Positions 1-7,808 of a stretch of DNA of 61,860 bases are shown here, in pieces; the first letter of the stretch is position 1; each line of letters opens with the position of its first letter. The position numbers and the translations under genes are program-made. The notes beneath the pieces were generated by a model that made no database searches, had not been told where the DNA came from, and was given only the letters and a program-made list of their open reading frames with translations. The DNA is taken from positions 1-61,860 of the forward strand of contig JBBIIT010000015.1 in NCBI GenBank assembly GCA_037446355.1, in the 5' to 3' direction. Source of the DNA: Roseiarcus sp037446355. GTDB lineage: Bacteria; Pseudomonadota; Alphaproteobacteria; Rhizobiales; Beijerinckiaceae.

Positions 1-22
1 GCTCGCCGTCAATTCTCGCCCC

Positions 23-1084
23 CTACAGACCTGCCTTGAACTCCGCCGGACTCATGCCGGTCGCCTTCTGAAACGCGCGGCGGAAGCTGCGCGCCTCGGA
101 ATAGCCTGTCAGTTCGGCGGCCCGTTCGACTGTTTCGCCCTCACGCAGCGCAGCCTTAGCCTTTTCGAGCCGCTGCAGGCCGGCGAGTTCGGAGAAGCGC
201 ACGCCTTCACGCGCCAGCAGACGGTCGAGCGAGCGTTCGCTGATGCCAAGTTTGTCCGACACTTCGCGTCGGCCCGTCAGCTTGCCGCCGCGGTCGACGA
301 GTTCCCTTATGAGCCCTTGCGCATCCGCGCCGCCGATTGCGGCAAGCTCGCGTTCGGCAGCCGCCCGCCACATGGACGCGGCGGCCGAGTCCGGAAAGCG
401 CAGCGGCGCCTGTAGATCCCGGCTGCGGTAGACGATGCACGAGCGGTCGGCCTCGTCGACGATCCTGGTTTCCAACAGCTTGGCGAGAACATGGCGGGTT
501 TCGCTCGCGAGCCGTCCTTCGATCTCGAACCGGACGGGATTGACCGTGTCGCCCGGGAGTTGGCGCATCACGTTGGCGATGGTCAGCAGATGATCTAATC
601 GCCAGAACTGTTTCAATTCGTCGTCGTGATAGAGATCGCGCGCGACGATCGCCGTCTCCTCGCCGTGCTTCTCCATTTCGAGCCGCAGCACCGCGCCCGC
701 GAGCGCCTGATAATCGAGTGCGAAACGGACCGCCGCTTCGAGCGTCTCGTGCACCATCATGCCGAGGCCGACAAGCCCGAGCGTGGCGAGAGACTTGCGG
801 AACGCGTATTCGACCACGAAGGCGTCGCCGATCTTGTGGCGGGCCCGCAGAAAGGACTGCCGCGCCTCCCAATAGCTGACATAGCGATCCGTCTGGACCG
901 GCCGTCCGCCCTGGAACTCGACGAAGGGGAAGATTTCGCGCGCGCTCCAGCCGCGCTCCGTCGTCAGCGCGATCAGCGGCGACATGGCCTGCAACGGCAC
1001 AACCTTGTCGCGCGCCGAGATCAGGCGAAGAATTCCCCGCCGCTCGGGCCCTTTGGCGAAAACTGTCCCGCTTCCTGGCGGCAT
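23..1084 (-). CDS. AraC-family transcriptional regulator
   Basis: Cytoplasmic DNA-binding regulator of 353 residues. The first two thirds (about residues 35-215) resemble the arabinose-binding-like sensor domain of OruR/ArgR-type AraC proteins. The last 100 residues carry two helix-turn-helix units, ending in the family signature around GYSEARSFRRAFQKATG and SPAEFK. The chosen ATG has AAGGA just upstream. It is transcribed away from the operon that starts at 1269, with a 184-base gap between them, so it is the obvious candidate activator of that operon. The inducer is unknown. The family is clear; the target is inferred from position only. Confidence 0.9.
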   Translation of the reverse strand: MPPGSGTVFAKGPERRGILRLISARDKVVPLQAMSPLIALTTERGWSAREIFPFVEFQGGRPVQTDRYVSYWEARQSFLRARHKIGDAFVVEYAFRKSLATLGLVGLGMMVHETLEAAVRFALDYQALAGAVLRLEMEKHGEETAIVARDLYHDDELKQFWRLDHLLTIANVMRQLPGDTVNPVRFEIEGRLASETRHVLAKLLETRIVDEADRSCIVYRSRDLQAPLRFPDSAAASMWRAAAERELAAIGGADAQGLIRELVDRGGKLTGRREVSDKLGISERSLDRLLAREGVRFSELAGLQRLEKAKAALREGETVERAAELTGYSEARSFRRAFQKATGMSPAEFKAGL

Positions 1085-1268
1085 CTGTCCTTGGCGGCCT
1101 CCCGCCTTTCCTTCATTGACGCAAGCAGGGAAGCGCCCAGCCCACGCGGGCTCCGCGCCTTGGATCGGGTGCGGCGCCGTTATGCTGCACGAAGCCCGCG
1201 GGGCCCGTCAAGCGACGGCCTTTTCGCGGGGCGCGCTCCTGCGCGAGGCGAATGCGAGGATATGCGAA

Positions 1269-3050
1269 ATGAACTGGACATGGAGGCCCTCGGCGATCGC
1301 GCTCGTCGCGCTCATCGGCGCCGTTGCACCCGGCGAGGCGTCGGCGGGGGCGATCAGCGGACAGGTGACGAGCGCGGGCAAGCCGATACCCGGCGCGATG
1401 GTGACCGCATTCGACGAGGCCAAGGCGCGGCGCGACACCGCGTACGCAGATGCCGACGGACGCTTTCGGCTTGATACCGACATTTCCGGCAAGATCAGCT
1501 TGCGCGCCCGCGCGCCCTATTTCAAGGACAGCGCCAAGGACATCGTTCTGCTGTCCGCCGGCGATCAAGTCATCGACTATGACCTGGCTAGGGAGACAGA
1601 CCCCGCAGCGCTTTCCGACAGCCTGACAGCCTCGGCGCATCTGACCGCGCTTTCCTGGGCCAATCCCAATACCCGCGCGGCTTTCATCAGCCAGTGCAAC
1701 TATTGCCATCAGGTCGGCAACGAACTGACCCGCGTCCCGCGCTCCGAGGCGACATGGTACGAGACCGTGCAGCGTATGGAGGGCTATCTCGCCATCCTCA
1801 CCAATCGCGAAGCGCAGGACATCGCCGCCACCCTCGCCAAGGGCTTCGACGGCAAGCCCGTCGCCGCCGTCCAGAAACACGCCTGGAGCGACCAGCTTGC
1901 GAAGGCCAAGGTCAAGGAATGGGTGGTCGGCGACGAACTGACCTTCGTCCACGACACCGACGTCGGAGCCGACGACAGGCTCTACGGCTCGGACGAAGGC
2001 CACGACATTATCTGGGTCCTCGACCGTACGACCGGCGGGATCGAGGCGAACAGGGAGCCCGACATCAACCTGCCGGAAGGCGGCGTGTTCTCGGGCTTCC
2101 GCCTGCCGATCGGCGTCTTCAGCGGCAAGCACGGGCCGCACAGCATGGCCCAGGCGAAGGACGGGAAATTCTGGATCACCAATGCGCTGTCCTCGACGCT
2201 CGTCTCCTTCGATCCGGCGACGAAGGCCTTCAAGCTCTATGACGTCGGCAGAACGCATCTTTATCCGCACACGGTGAGGATCGACGGCGAAGGCGTCGTC
2301 TGGTTCACCATCGCCGCTTCCAACGAGATCGGACGTTTCGACCCGAAGACCGAAAAGATGACGGTCATCGCGCTGCCGCATGACGGCTTCTGGCGCGGCA
2401 TGACCGACCTCGCCTTCGCCTATGTGCTGAAGGTCGCCTCGCTGTTTCCCGCGAGCGGTATGCATCTCGCCGTCTCGCACACCAAATGGGCCGACCAGGG
2501 GCGCGACGCCTTCTCGCTGCCCTACGGAATCGACGTGAACCCGCGCGACGGCTCGATCTGGTACGCCAAGCTCAACGTCAACAAGATTGGCCGGATCGAC
2601 CCGGAAACGCTGGCGATAAGGGAATTCGACACGCCGATGAAAGGGCCGCGCCGCCCGCGCTTCGACAAGGACGGCAACCTCTGGATTCCCGCCTTCGACG
2701 ACGGCGGCCTGATGAAGTTCGACACCCGCACGGAAACGTTCGAGACCCTGAAGCTGCCGCTGCTCGCGCCGAACGAATACGAGACGCCCTATGCGCTGAA
2801 TGTGCACCCGAAAACCGGCGACGTCTGGATCACTTCCAACATGTCCGATCGCATCTTCCGGTTTACGCCTTCAACGAAGACCTTCGTAAGCTATCCGCTG
2901 CCGATGCGCGTGACCTGGCTGCGCGATCTCGTCTTCGCGAAGGACGGCGGCATCTGTTCCAGTTCCTCGAACCTGCCGGCCTACGGCATCGAGGGCGGCA
3001 AGGCCTCCTTCATCTGCCTCTATCCCGATGGCGAAACGCCCGCCCGCTGA
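1269..3050 (+). CDS. secreted c-haem / Vgb-like beta-propeller fusion protein
   Basis: 593 residues. A signal peptide (about 1-27, ending near EASAG) leads into a carboxypeptidase-regulatory-like beta-sandwich (about 28-108, with GQVTSAGKPIPGAMV and ADGRF). A c-type haem motif CNYCH follows at 143-147, with Met170 a possible distal ligand. The remaining roughly 370 residues are a repeated blade pattern of the streptogramin-lyase (Vgb)/SMP-30 propeller type, with repeats such as DGKFWITN, DGEGVVWFT, DGSIWYAK, DGNLWIPA and TGDVWITS. It probably acts in the periplasm as an electron-accepting or substrate-binding protein. The reading frame extends further upstream, but the ATG at 1269 is the one followed by a proper signal peptide. 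It is first in a five-gene operon. The activity is not known. Confidence 0.82.
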   Translation: MNWTWRPSAIALVALIGAVAPGEASAGAISGQVTSAGKPIPGAMVTAFDEAKARRDTAYADADGRFRLDTDISGKISLRARAPYFKDSAKDIVLLSAGDQVIDYDLARETDPAALSDSLTASAHLTALSWANPNTRAAFISQCNYCHQVGNELTRVPRSEATWYETVQRMEGYLAILTNREAQDIAATLAKGFDGKPVAAVQKHAWSDQLAKAKVKEWVVGDELTFVHDTDVGADDRLYGSDEGHDIIWVLDRTTGGIEANREPDINLPEGGVFSGFRLPIGVFSGKHGPHSMAQAKDGKFWITNALSSTLVSFDPATKAFKLYDVGRTHLYPHTVRIDGEGVVWFTIAASNEIGRFDPKTEKMTVIALPHDGFWRGMTDLAFAYVLKVASLFPASGMHLAVSHTKWADQGRDAFSLPYGIDVNPRDGSIWYAKLNVNKIGRIDPETLAIREFDTPMKGPRRPRFDKDGNLWIPAFDDGGLMKFDTRTETFETLKLPLLAPNEYETPYALNVHPKTGDVWITSNMSDRIFRFTPSTKTFVSYPLPMRVTWLRDLVFAKDGGICSSSSNLPAYGIEGGKASFICLYPDGETPAR

Positions 3051-3067
3051 GCTTGGAGTCGCCTCCT

Positions 3068-3403
3068 ATGCAAATCGCCTTTCTCTACATCGTCATCACC
3101 GTTCTGATGGCGGCCGTGATCGCCGCCTTCGGGCTGCCGTTTCTCGTCGCGGGCTGGCTGTTCGCGCGGTTTACGCGCGGCGCGATCGCCGACGGACCGC
3201 GCATTGCGCTTGCCGCGGCCATCGCGGCGCTTGGGATCGCGCCGAACTACGACGCCTATCAGGGACCGTTGCCGATCTACATGCGGCTCGTGCGCGGCGA
3301 ACCGGCGCCGCTCGTGGCGTCTTTGGTCGCGCTCGTCATCACTTGGCTCATGCTGTTGGCCGTCGCCCGGTTCTTCGCTCGGCGCCGCGTCACGGTGGCG
3401 TGA
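3068..3403 (+). CDS. small membrane protein, function unknown
   Basis: 111 residues with three predicted membrane segments: about residues 3-29 (FLYIVITVLMAAVIAAFGLP), about 44-58, and about 82-103. The C-terminal end is arginine-rich (ARRR). It starts 17 bases after the propeller gene and ends 10 bases before the hydrolase gene, so it is part of the operon. I do not recognise a named family. Its position beside a secreted c-haem protein would suit a membrane partner or anchor, but that is inference. Confidence 0.7.
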   Translation: MQIAFLYIVITVLMAAVIAAFGLPFLVAGWLFARFTRGAIADGPRIALAAAIAALGIAPNYDAYQGPLPIYMRLVRGEPAPLVASLVALVITWLMLLAVARFFARRRVTVA

Positions 3404-3413
3404 GGAGGACGTG

Positions 3414-4313
3414 ATGGCTTCCGTTGGCGCCATGCCTGAGCGCGACAGCGCGACCTCGGCCCTCGCCGGCCGCGTTCTCAAGGTCAACGGCATCGAAATG
3501 TACGTCGAGATCGCCGGCGACGGACCTCCCGTTCTGCTGCTGCACGGATTTCCGGACACGCACGAAGTCTGGTGCAAACAAGTTCCGACGCTCCTCGCGG
3601 CCGGTTTCCGCGTCATCGCGCCCGACCTTCGCGGGTGCGGCCGCACGGAAACGCCGGCGGGTGGCCCTGCAAGCTACAGGCTAGCGACGCTGATCGCCGA
3701 CGTTCGCGCGCTCCTCGACGCGCTGGACATCGAGAAGGTCCTGCTCGTCGGCCACGACTGGGGCGCGGTGATCGGCTGGAGCTTCGCTATCGCCAATCCC
3801 GAACGCGTATTGCGTTACGCCGCGCTGTCCGTCGGCCATCCCACGGCCTATGCGCGCGGCGGGCTCCGGCAAAAGCTGATGGGCTGGTATGTTCTCGCCT
3901 TCCAGATCCGCGGCCTTGCGGAATGGCTGCTGAGCCGCGACGATTTCGCGCTTCTTGGAAGGCTGACGCGTTTCCCGCAGCAAGTTCCGAACTGGCGCGT
4001 CCATCTCGGACGACCCGGCCGGCTCACCGCGGCGATCAACTACTACCGCGCCAATCTTTCGCTCGTGCTGCCGTTCGAACGCGGCGACGTGACGGTTCCA
4101 GTGCTCGGCGTCTGGTCGTCGCGCGACATCGCGCTCGTCGAGCGTCAGATGACGAATTCCGCCCGGTTCTGCAAGGCCGGCTTCCGATACGAGCGGCTCG
4201 ACGGGGTCGGGCACTGGATGCCGCTCGAGGCGCCGGAAAAGCTGAACCCGCTGCTGCTCGACTTCCTGCGGCGCGGAACAGACTCTCTCTCAAGGAAACA
4301 AGCCCATGAGTAA
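3414..4313 (+). CDS. alpha/beta hydrolase, epoxide-hydrolase-like
   Basis: 299 residues of the alpha/beta-hydrolase fold. The oxyanion motif HGFPDTHEVW is at 44-53. The nucleophile elbow GHDWGA places Asp115 at the catalytic position, and the catalytic His is His267 in GVGHWMPLEAPE. An Asp nucleophile next to Trp is typical of epoxide hydrolases and haloalkane dehalogenases rather than serine esterases. The ATG at 3414 follows GAGGA; a GTG directly before it is an alternative start. It overlaps the next gene by 8 bases. The operon context (alcohol dehydrogenase, secreted c-haem protein) suggests opening of an epoxide or hydrolysis of a catabolic intermediate. The substrate is unknown. Confidence 0.85.
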   Translation: MASVGAMPERDSATSALAGRVLKVNGIEMYVEIAGDGPPVLLLHGFPDTHEVWCKQVPTLLAAGFRVIAPDLRGCGRTETPAGGPASYRLATLIADVRALLDALDIEKVLLVGHDWGAVIGWSFAIANPERVLRYAALSVGHPTAYARGGLRQKLMGWYVLAFQIRGLAEWLLSRDDFALLGRLTRFPQQVPNWRVHLGRPGRLTAAINYYRANLSLVLPFERGDVTVPVLGVWSSRDIALVERQMTNSARFCKAGFRYERLDGVGHWMPLEAPEKLNPLLLDFLRRGTDSLSRKQAHE

Positions 4314-5037
4314 TGACAGCCGCTTCATGCGCGGCCTCGCCGTCGCCTTCGCCGCAATCTTCGCCGTATTCTGCCTCTGGCAGTCGCCCGGCCTCATATT
4401 TGGACCGCTGACGAAAGCGGAGATCGACCGCGCCCTCACGATCATCGACAAGACGCTCTACCTGCCGCCGCAGGAGAAGGCGCAGACGCTGGAGCGCTTG
4501 CAAAAATGGGCCAAGGCCGACGACGGCCGCCCCGTCTACATGCTGAACCTGATGCGCTTTCACGACGAGGTCCAGCCGCCGCCCGGCGCGCCGGCCTTCA
4601 ACGGCACGCCGCAGGAAGCGAACGCGATCTACGAAAGGAAGGCGATGCCGATGCTGTTCGCCGCCGGCGACTATCCGATCTTCGGCAGCCAGACGCAGGG
4701 CGAAAACATCCTCACCGACAAAACGATCGGCGATGGGCTCGGGCGCGTTCTTGTGGTGCGCTACAGCAGCCGCCGCGACTTCCTGAAGCTCGTGACCGAT
4801 CCGGCCTACGCGACAATCGAGCCTTACAAGCTGATGGCGCTGCAGGTCGCGCTGACCCCGACCTCGGGCGATGTCGTCGTGCCCGACGCGCGGCTGGCTC
4901 TCGGCGCCCTCCTGCTGATCGCCTTCCTCTCCGTCGGCTGGTTCCGCTCGGCGCGCCGCAAACCCGCCCTCGCTCCCGCACTCGGGCTCGCTCGCGCCGC
5001 CGCCCCTGTCCAAATGAAAGTGAAGGAATCGCTATGA
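4306..5037 (+). CDS. membrane protein with DUF1330-like core
   Basis: 243 residues. An N-terminal membrane segment (about 10-27) is followed by a soluble core that begins RPVYMLNLMRFHDEV and includes AIYERKAMPMLFAAGDYPI and VLVVRYSSRRDFLKLVTDP. That layout is typical of DUF1330/dimeric ferredoxin-like small domains. A second membrane segment lies near residues 199-213 (LALGALLLIAFLSVGWF). It overlaps the hydrolase before it by 8 bases and the dehydrogenase after it by 4 bases (ATGA), so translation is probably coupled. The family call is tentative and no catalytic role can be assigned. Confidence 0.7.
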   Translation: MSNDSRFMRGLAVAFAAIFAVFCLWQSPGLIFGPLTKAEIDRALTIIDKTLYLPPQEKAQTLERLQKWAKADDGRPVYMLNLMRFHDEVQPPPGAPAFNGTPQEANAIYERKAMPMLFAAGDYPIFGSQTQGENILTDKTIGDGLGRVLVVRYSSRRDFLKLVTDPAYATIEPYKLMALQVALTPTSGDVVVPDARLALGALLLIAFLSVGWFRSARRKPALAPALGLARAAAPVQMKVKESL

Positions 5038-6242
5038 AGGCCGTCGTCTGCTCCAACGCCGAATTGAAAGTCGTCAACCGTCCCGATCCTGTCCCGGGCA
5101 AGGGCCAGGCTGTGCTGAAGGTGTCGCGCTGCGGTATCTGCGGCTCGGACCTACATGTGCGCTATCACTGCGACCACTTCGGCGAACAGCTTCGCCGGGT
5201 TGGCTACATGAACTTTCCGCGCGCCGACGAGGAACTCGTGTTTGGCCACGAATTCTGTGGCGAGGTGCTCGACTACGGTCCCGGCGGGAAAGCCAACGCG
5301 AAACCCGGAACGCGCGTTTGCGTCGTGCCGATGTTGCGCCACGGCGAAGAGATCGACGGGCTGGGGCTGGCGGTGCGCTCGCCCGGGGCTTTCGCCGAGC
5401 GCGTGCTAGTGGATCAGGCGATGATGATGCCGATCCCCAACGGCCTGCCCGACGACGTCGCGGCGCTGACCGAACCGATGGCCGTCGCCTGGCACGCGGT
5501 AAGGCGCAGCGAGGCGACGAAAAAGGATGTCGCGGTCGTAATCGGCTGCGGCCCGGTCGGCCTCGGCGTCATCTGCATGCTGAAGGCGCGCGGCGTGAAA
5601 ATGATCATCGCCGCCGACTTTTCGGCCGGCCGGCGCGAACTCGCCCGGCGATGCGGCGCGCATCTGGTCGTCGATCCCACGCGCGAGTCGCCCTATCGCG
5701 ACTGGAAGGATTTCGGCTTCATAGGCTCGATGTCCGGGCTTCTCGACCTGTCGGTCGGCACGCGCGAGAAGCTCGGCAAACTGCCGCTGCCCTGGCATCA
5801 CGTCTGGCGGATCGCGGAAGCGGCCGGCCTCGCGCCGAAACATCCGATCGTGTTCGAGTGCGTCGGCGCGCCCGGCGTGTTGAAAAGCATCATGGAAAGC
5901 GCTCCGTTCTTCACCCGCGTCGTCGTCGTCGGCGTCTGCATGCAGCCCGACACGATCGAGCCTTCGATGGGAATCAACAAGGAGATCGAACTGCGCTTCG
6001 TGCTCGCCTATTCGCCACTCGAATTCCGCGACGCCCTGCACATGATCGCCGAGGGCGAGGTCGATTGCGCCCCAATCGTCACCGGCACGGTCGGTCTCGA
6101 AGGTGTCGAGGCTGCCTTCGAGGCGCTCAAGGACCCCAACCGCCACGCCAAGATCCTCATCGATCCCGCGAGCGCAGCGACGAGCCCGGACAAGGACGTC
6201 TCTGCGGCGGCAAAGTCCGTGACGGAACTGGCGCTCGCGTGA
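5034..6242 (+). CDS. zinc-dependent alcohol dehydrogenase (MDR family)
   Basis: 402 residues of the medium-chain dehydrogenase/reductase family. Catalytic-zinc ligands are Cys33 in CGICGSD and His72-Glu73 in GHEFCGEV. The Rossmann nucleotide-binding motif GCGPVGLG is at 171-178. I do not see the usual four-cysteine structural zinc loop; that region reads NAKPGTRVCVVPMLRHGEE. An insertion around residues 220-260 (FGFIGSMSGLLDLSVGTREK) is unusual. It is the last gene of the operon and overlaps the previous stop (ATGA). It probably oxidises an alcohol made or released by the neighbouring hydrolase, using NAD(P)+. The substrate is not known. Confidence 0.88.
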   Translation: MKAVVCSNAELKVVNRPDPVPGKGQAVLKVSRCGICGSDLHVRYHCDHFGEQLRRVGYMNFPRADEELVFGHEFCGEVLDYGPGGKANAKPGTRVCVVPMLRHGEEIDGLGLAVRSPGAFAERVLVDQAMMMPIPNGLPDDVAALTEPMAVAWHAVRRSEATKKDVAVVIGCGPVGLGVICMLKARGVKMIIAADFSAGRRELARRCGAHLVVDPTRESPYRDWKDFGFIGSMSGLLDLSVGTREKLGKLPLPWHHVWRIAEAAGLAPKHPIVFECVGAPGVLKSIMESAPFFTRVVVVGVCMQPDTIEPSMGINKEIELRFVLAYSPLEFRDALHMIAEGEVDCAPIVTGTVGLEGVEAAFEALKDPNRHAKILIDPASAATSPDKDVSAAAKSVTELALA

Positions 6243-6326
6243 CAGGAGATGATGCTGCGAGGCCCGTCTGAAATTGCGAACGCCCTGCTGGTATTCCGCT
6301 CCGCGAACTCGCCGAGTGTCCGCCGT

Positions 6327-6497
6327 CAGATGATTTGAGACACTTTGCAATCGCGGCGTAGAGAGGCTCTGGATTGTCTGTGGTTGATATTTGGCCGCTC
6401 TCAGCTGTTGCTGCAAGCGACGATTTGCGAGGGTTTGGCGTTTGATCCGTTCGCGTTCGAGGAGAATGGCTGCGGCGCGTCCGAAAAGTAAGCCAAA
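6327..6497 (-). pseudogene. C-terminal fragment of IS3-type transposase
   Basis: The minus strand encodes FGRAAAILLERERIKRQTL followed by ANRRLQQQ, which matches the C-terminal tail of the integrase-core transposases of IS3-family elements common in rhizobia (pattern FGR..AIL.ERERIKR.T...RRLQ). Nothing of the catalytic DDE core is visible upstream. This is an old relic within a patch of mobile-element debris between the operon and the decayed catabolic genes. Family recognition is from memory of the motif. Confidence 0.6.
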
Positions 6498-6581
6498 GCT
6501 GAGGGCCGCCTTCACAGGAATGGTTCTGATATGATGCTGCGCGGCTAAAGTCGGCTTCATGAGCGAGGCTAGCTGCACAGC

Positions 6582-6722
6582 ATGGGCCAGATCACGTTGA
6601 TCTCGGGGCACAAGCGTCGCCGGCGGTGGAGCGCCGGGAGTCGGGCGCGGATATTGGAGGCGATCTGCGCGCCGGGCGCTGTTGTGACGGCCAAGACGGC
6701 GCTTCAACTTCATCAAATGTGA
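6582..6722 (+). pseudogene. N-terminal fragment of IS66-type TnpA
   Basis: A 46-codon frame encodes MGQITLISGHKRRRRWSAG and then RARILEAICAPGAVV before a stop. This matches the start of the small IS66-family accessory protein TnpA/OrfA (pattern SG.ERRRRWS...K..IV.E...PGA.V). The usual protein is two to three times longer with a helix-turn-helix, so this is a truncated relic. It lies about 85 bases from the IS3-type fragment in the opposite orientation. Confidence 0.6.
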
Positions 6723-6853
6723 GTCGGCCCCAATCTGGCGCACCGAAACACGAACAGGAATGGGGTCGGCAAACACTTTCGCGGGCGCCTGCGCCGGTTT
6801 CGGGAAGCGGACGGCCGAATGGACCCCTTTCGCGCAAAGCGAAACACCGAGCC

Positions 6854-7624
6854 CTATTGGCGGCTCACCAGCGCTTCGGCCTCGATCTCGACCTCATAGT
6901 CGCCGATGAGGTTTCCGACTTCGACCAACATATTCGCGGGCAGTACGTTTCCAAACGCCCTGCCATGAGCGAGCGACACCGGCTCCCATTGCGCCGCGTC
7001 GCGAATATAGATTCGCGTGCGGATCACGTCTTCCATTCCCCCGCCGAGCGCCGAGATCGAGGCGGCGATCTTGTCCAAGATATAAGTGGCTTGGGCGCCC
7101 GCATCGCCTGGCGCGACGCAACGCTGAGGCCCATGAGTGGCCGTAGTGCCGGAAACGCAGATTCGATCGTCCGCCCGGACGGCTCGGCTGTAGCCTGCGA
7201 TCGGCTCCCACACGCTGCCCGAAGAGGCGCGAAATCGGCCAGGACGGCCCGGAACCGGTTCGGCTTTGTAGACGCTGGGGATCGACTCGAGATGATGGCT
7301 GAGATCGCCGGACGCCGTAAGATAAGATGGACTGCGCTATTCATCGCCGCAGTCGCCGGGAATCGGCGTCGTCGCGGCGAAGGCTCGCTCCAACTGCTCT
7401 CGATCCTCCGCGTCGATCGCGAATGAAAAGACAGTGCGATTGTCGGCTCGATGCTCGCTCTCGGTGATCCGGGCGCCGATGATAGCGGCGGCGATCGAGG
7501 GGTGGTCGAGCGTCCAGCGCGTGGCCACATTGGAAACGGAGACGCCGTGCTTCTTGGCGATGTCGGCGGCGGCCGCCAAAATCCCTCGGAAAAGCTCCCA
7601 ACCGCCGGCCGCATCGATGAACCG
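6854..7624 (-). pseudogene. broken aldo/keto reductase-RidA fusion gene
   Basis: Reading down the minus strand, about 95 codons match the C-terminal end of an aldo/keto reductase (AAAADIAKKHGVSVSNVATR, then WTLDHPSIAAAIIGAR and TPIPGDCGDE). The frame then hits a TAG at 7337-7339. It stays open in the same frame through a linker (YLTASGDLSHHLESIPSVYK) into a complete RidA/YjgF domain (VRADDRICVSGTTATHG ... IRTRIYIRDAAQWEPV) that ends at 6854. The unbroken frame suggests that one fusion protein was split by a single nonsense change. The reductase N-terminus is missing: an in-frame TAA lies at 7640-7642 and no upstream homology is visible. The RidA part could still be made alone from a GTG at 7213. 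Confidence 0.75.
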
Positions 7625-7808
7625 GATCGATAGCGATATTTACGAACTCGGGCGCGATCGCGGCGGGCGGCATGGGTCAATCATGAAGTACAATCTCAAT
7701 ACCGGCATCGCCTGATCGCCGATCGAAGACCCCGTGCGGACATTTCGGACGAAGGGCAGCAGCTTCCGCGGTCGGCATGTGAAGACCGCTTTCCATGGGA
7801 GGACCAAT

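Noticed and set aside
1113..2807. Long open frame on the minus strand opposite the propeller gene
   Set aside because: It mirrors the codon pattern of the real plus-strand gene, has no family motifs and no ribosome site; a GC-rich shadow frame.
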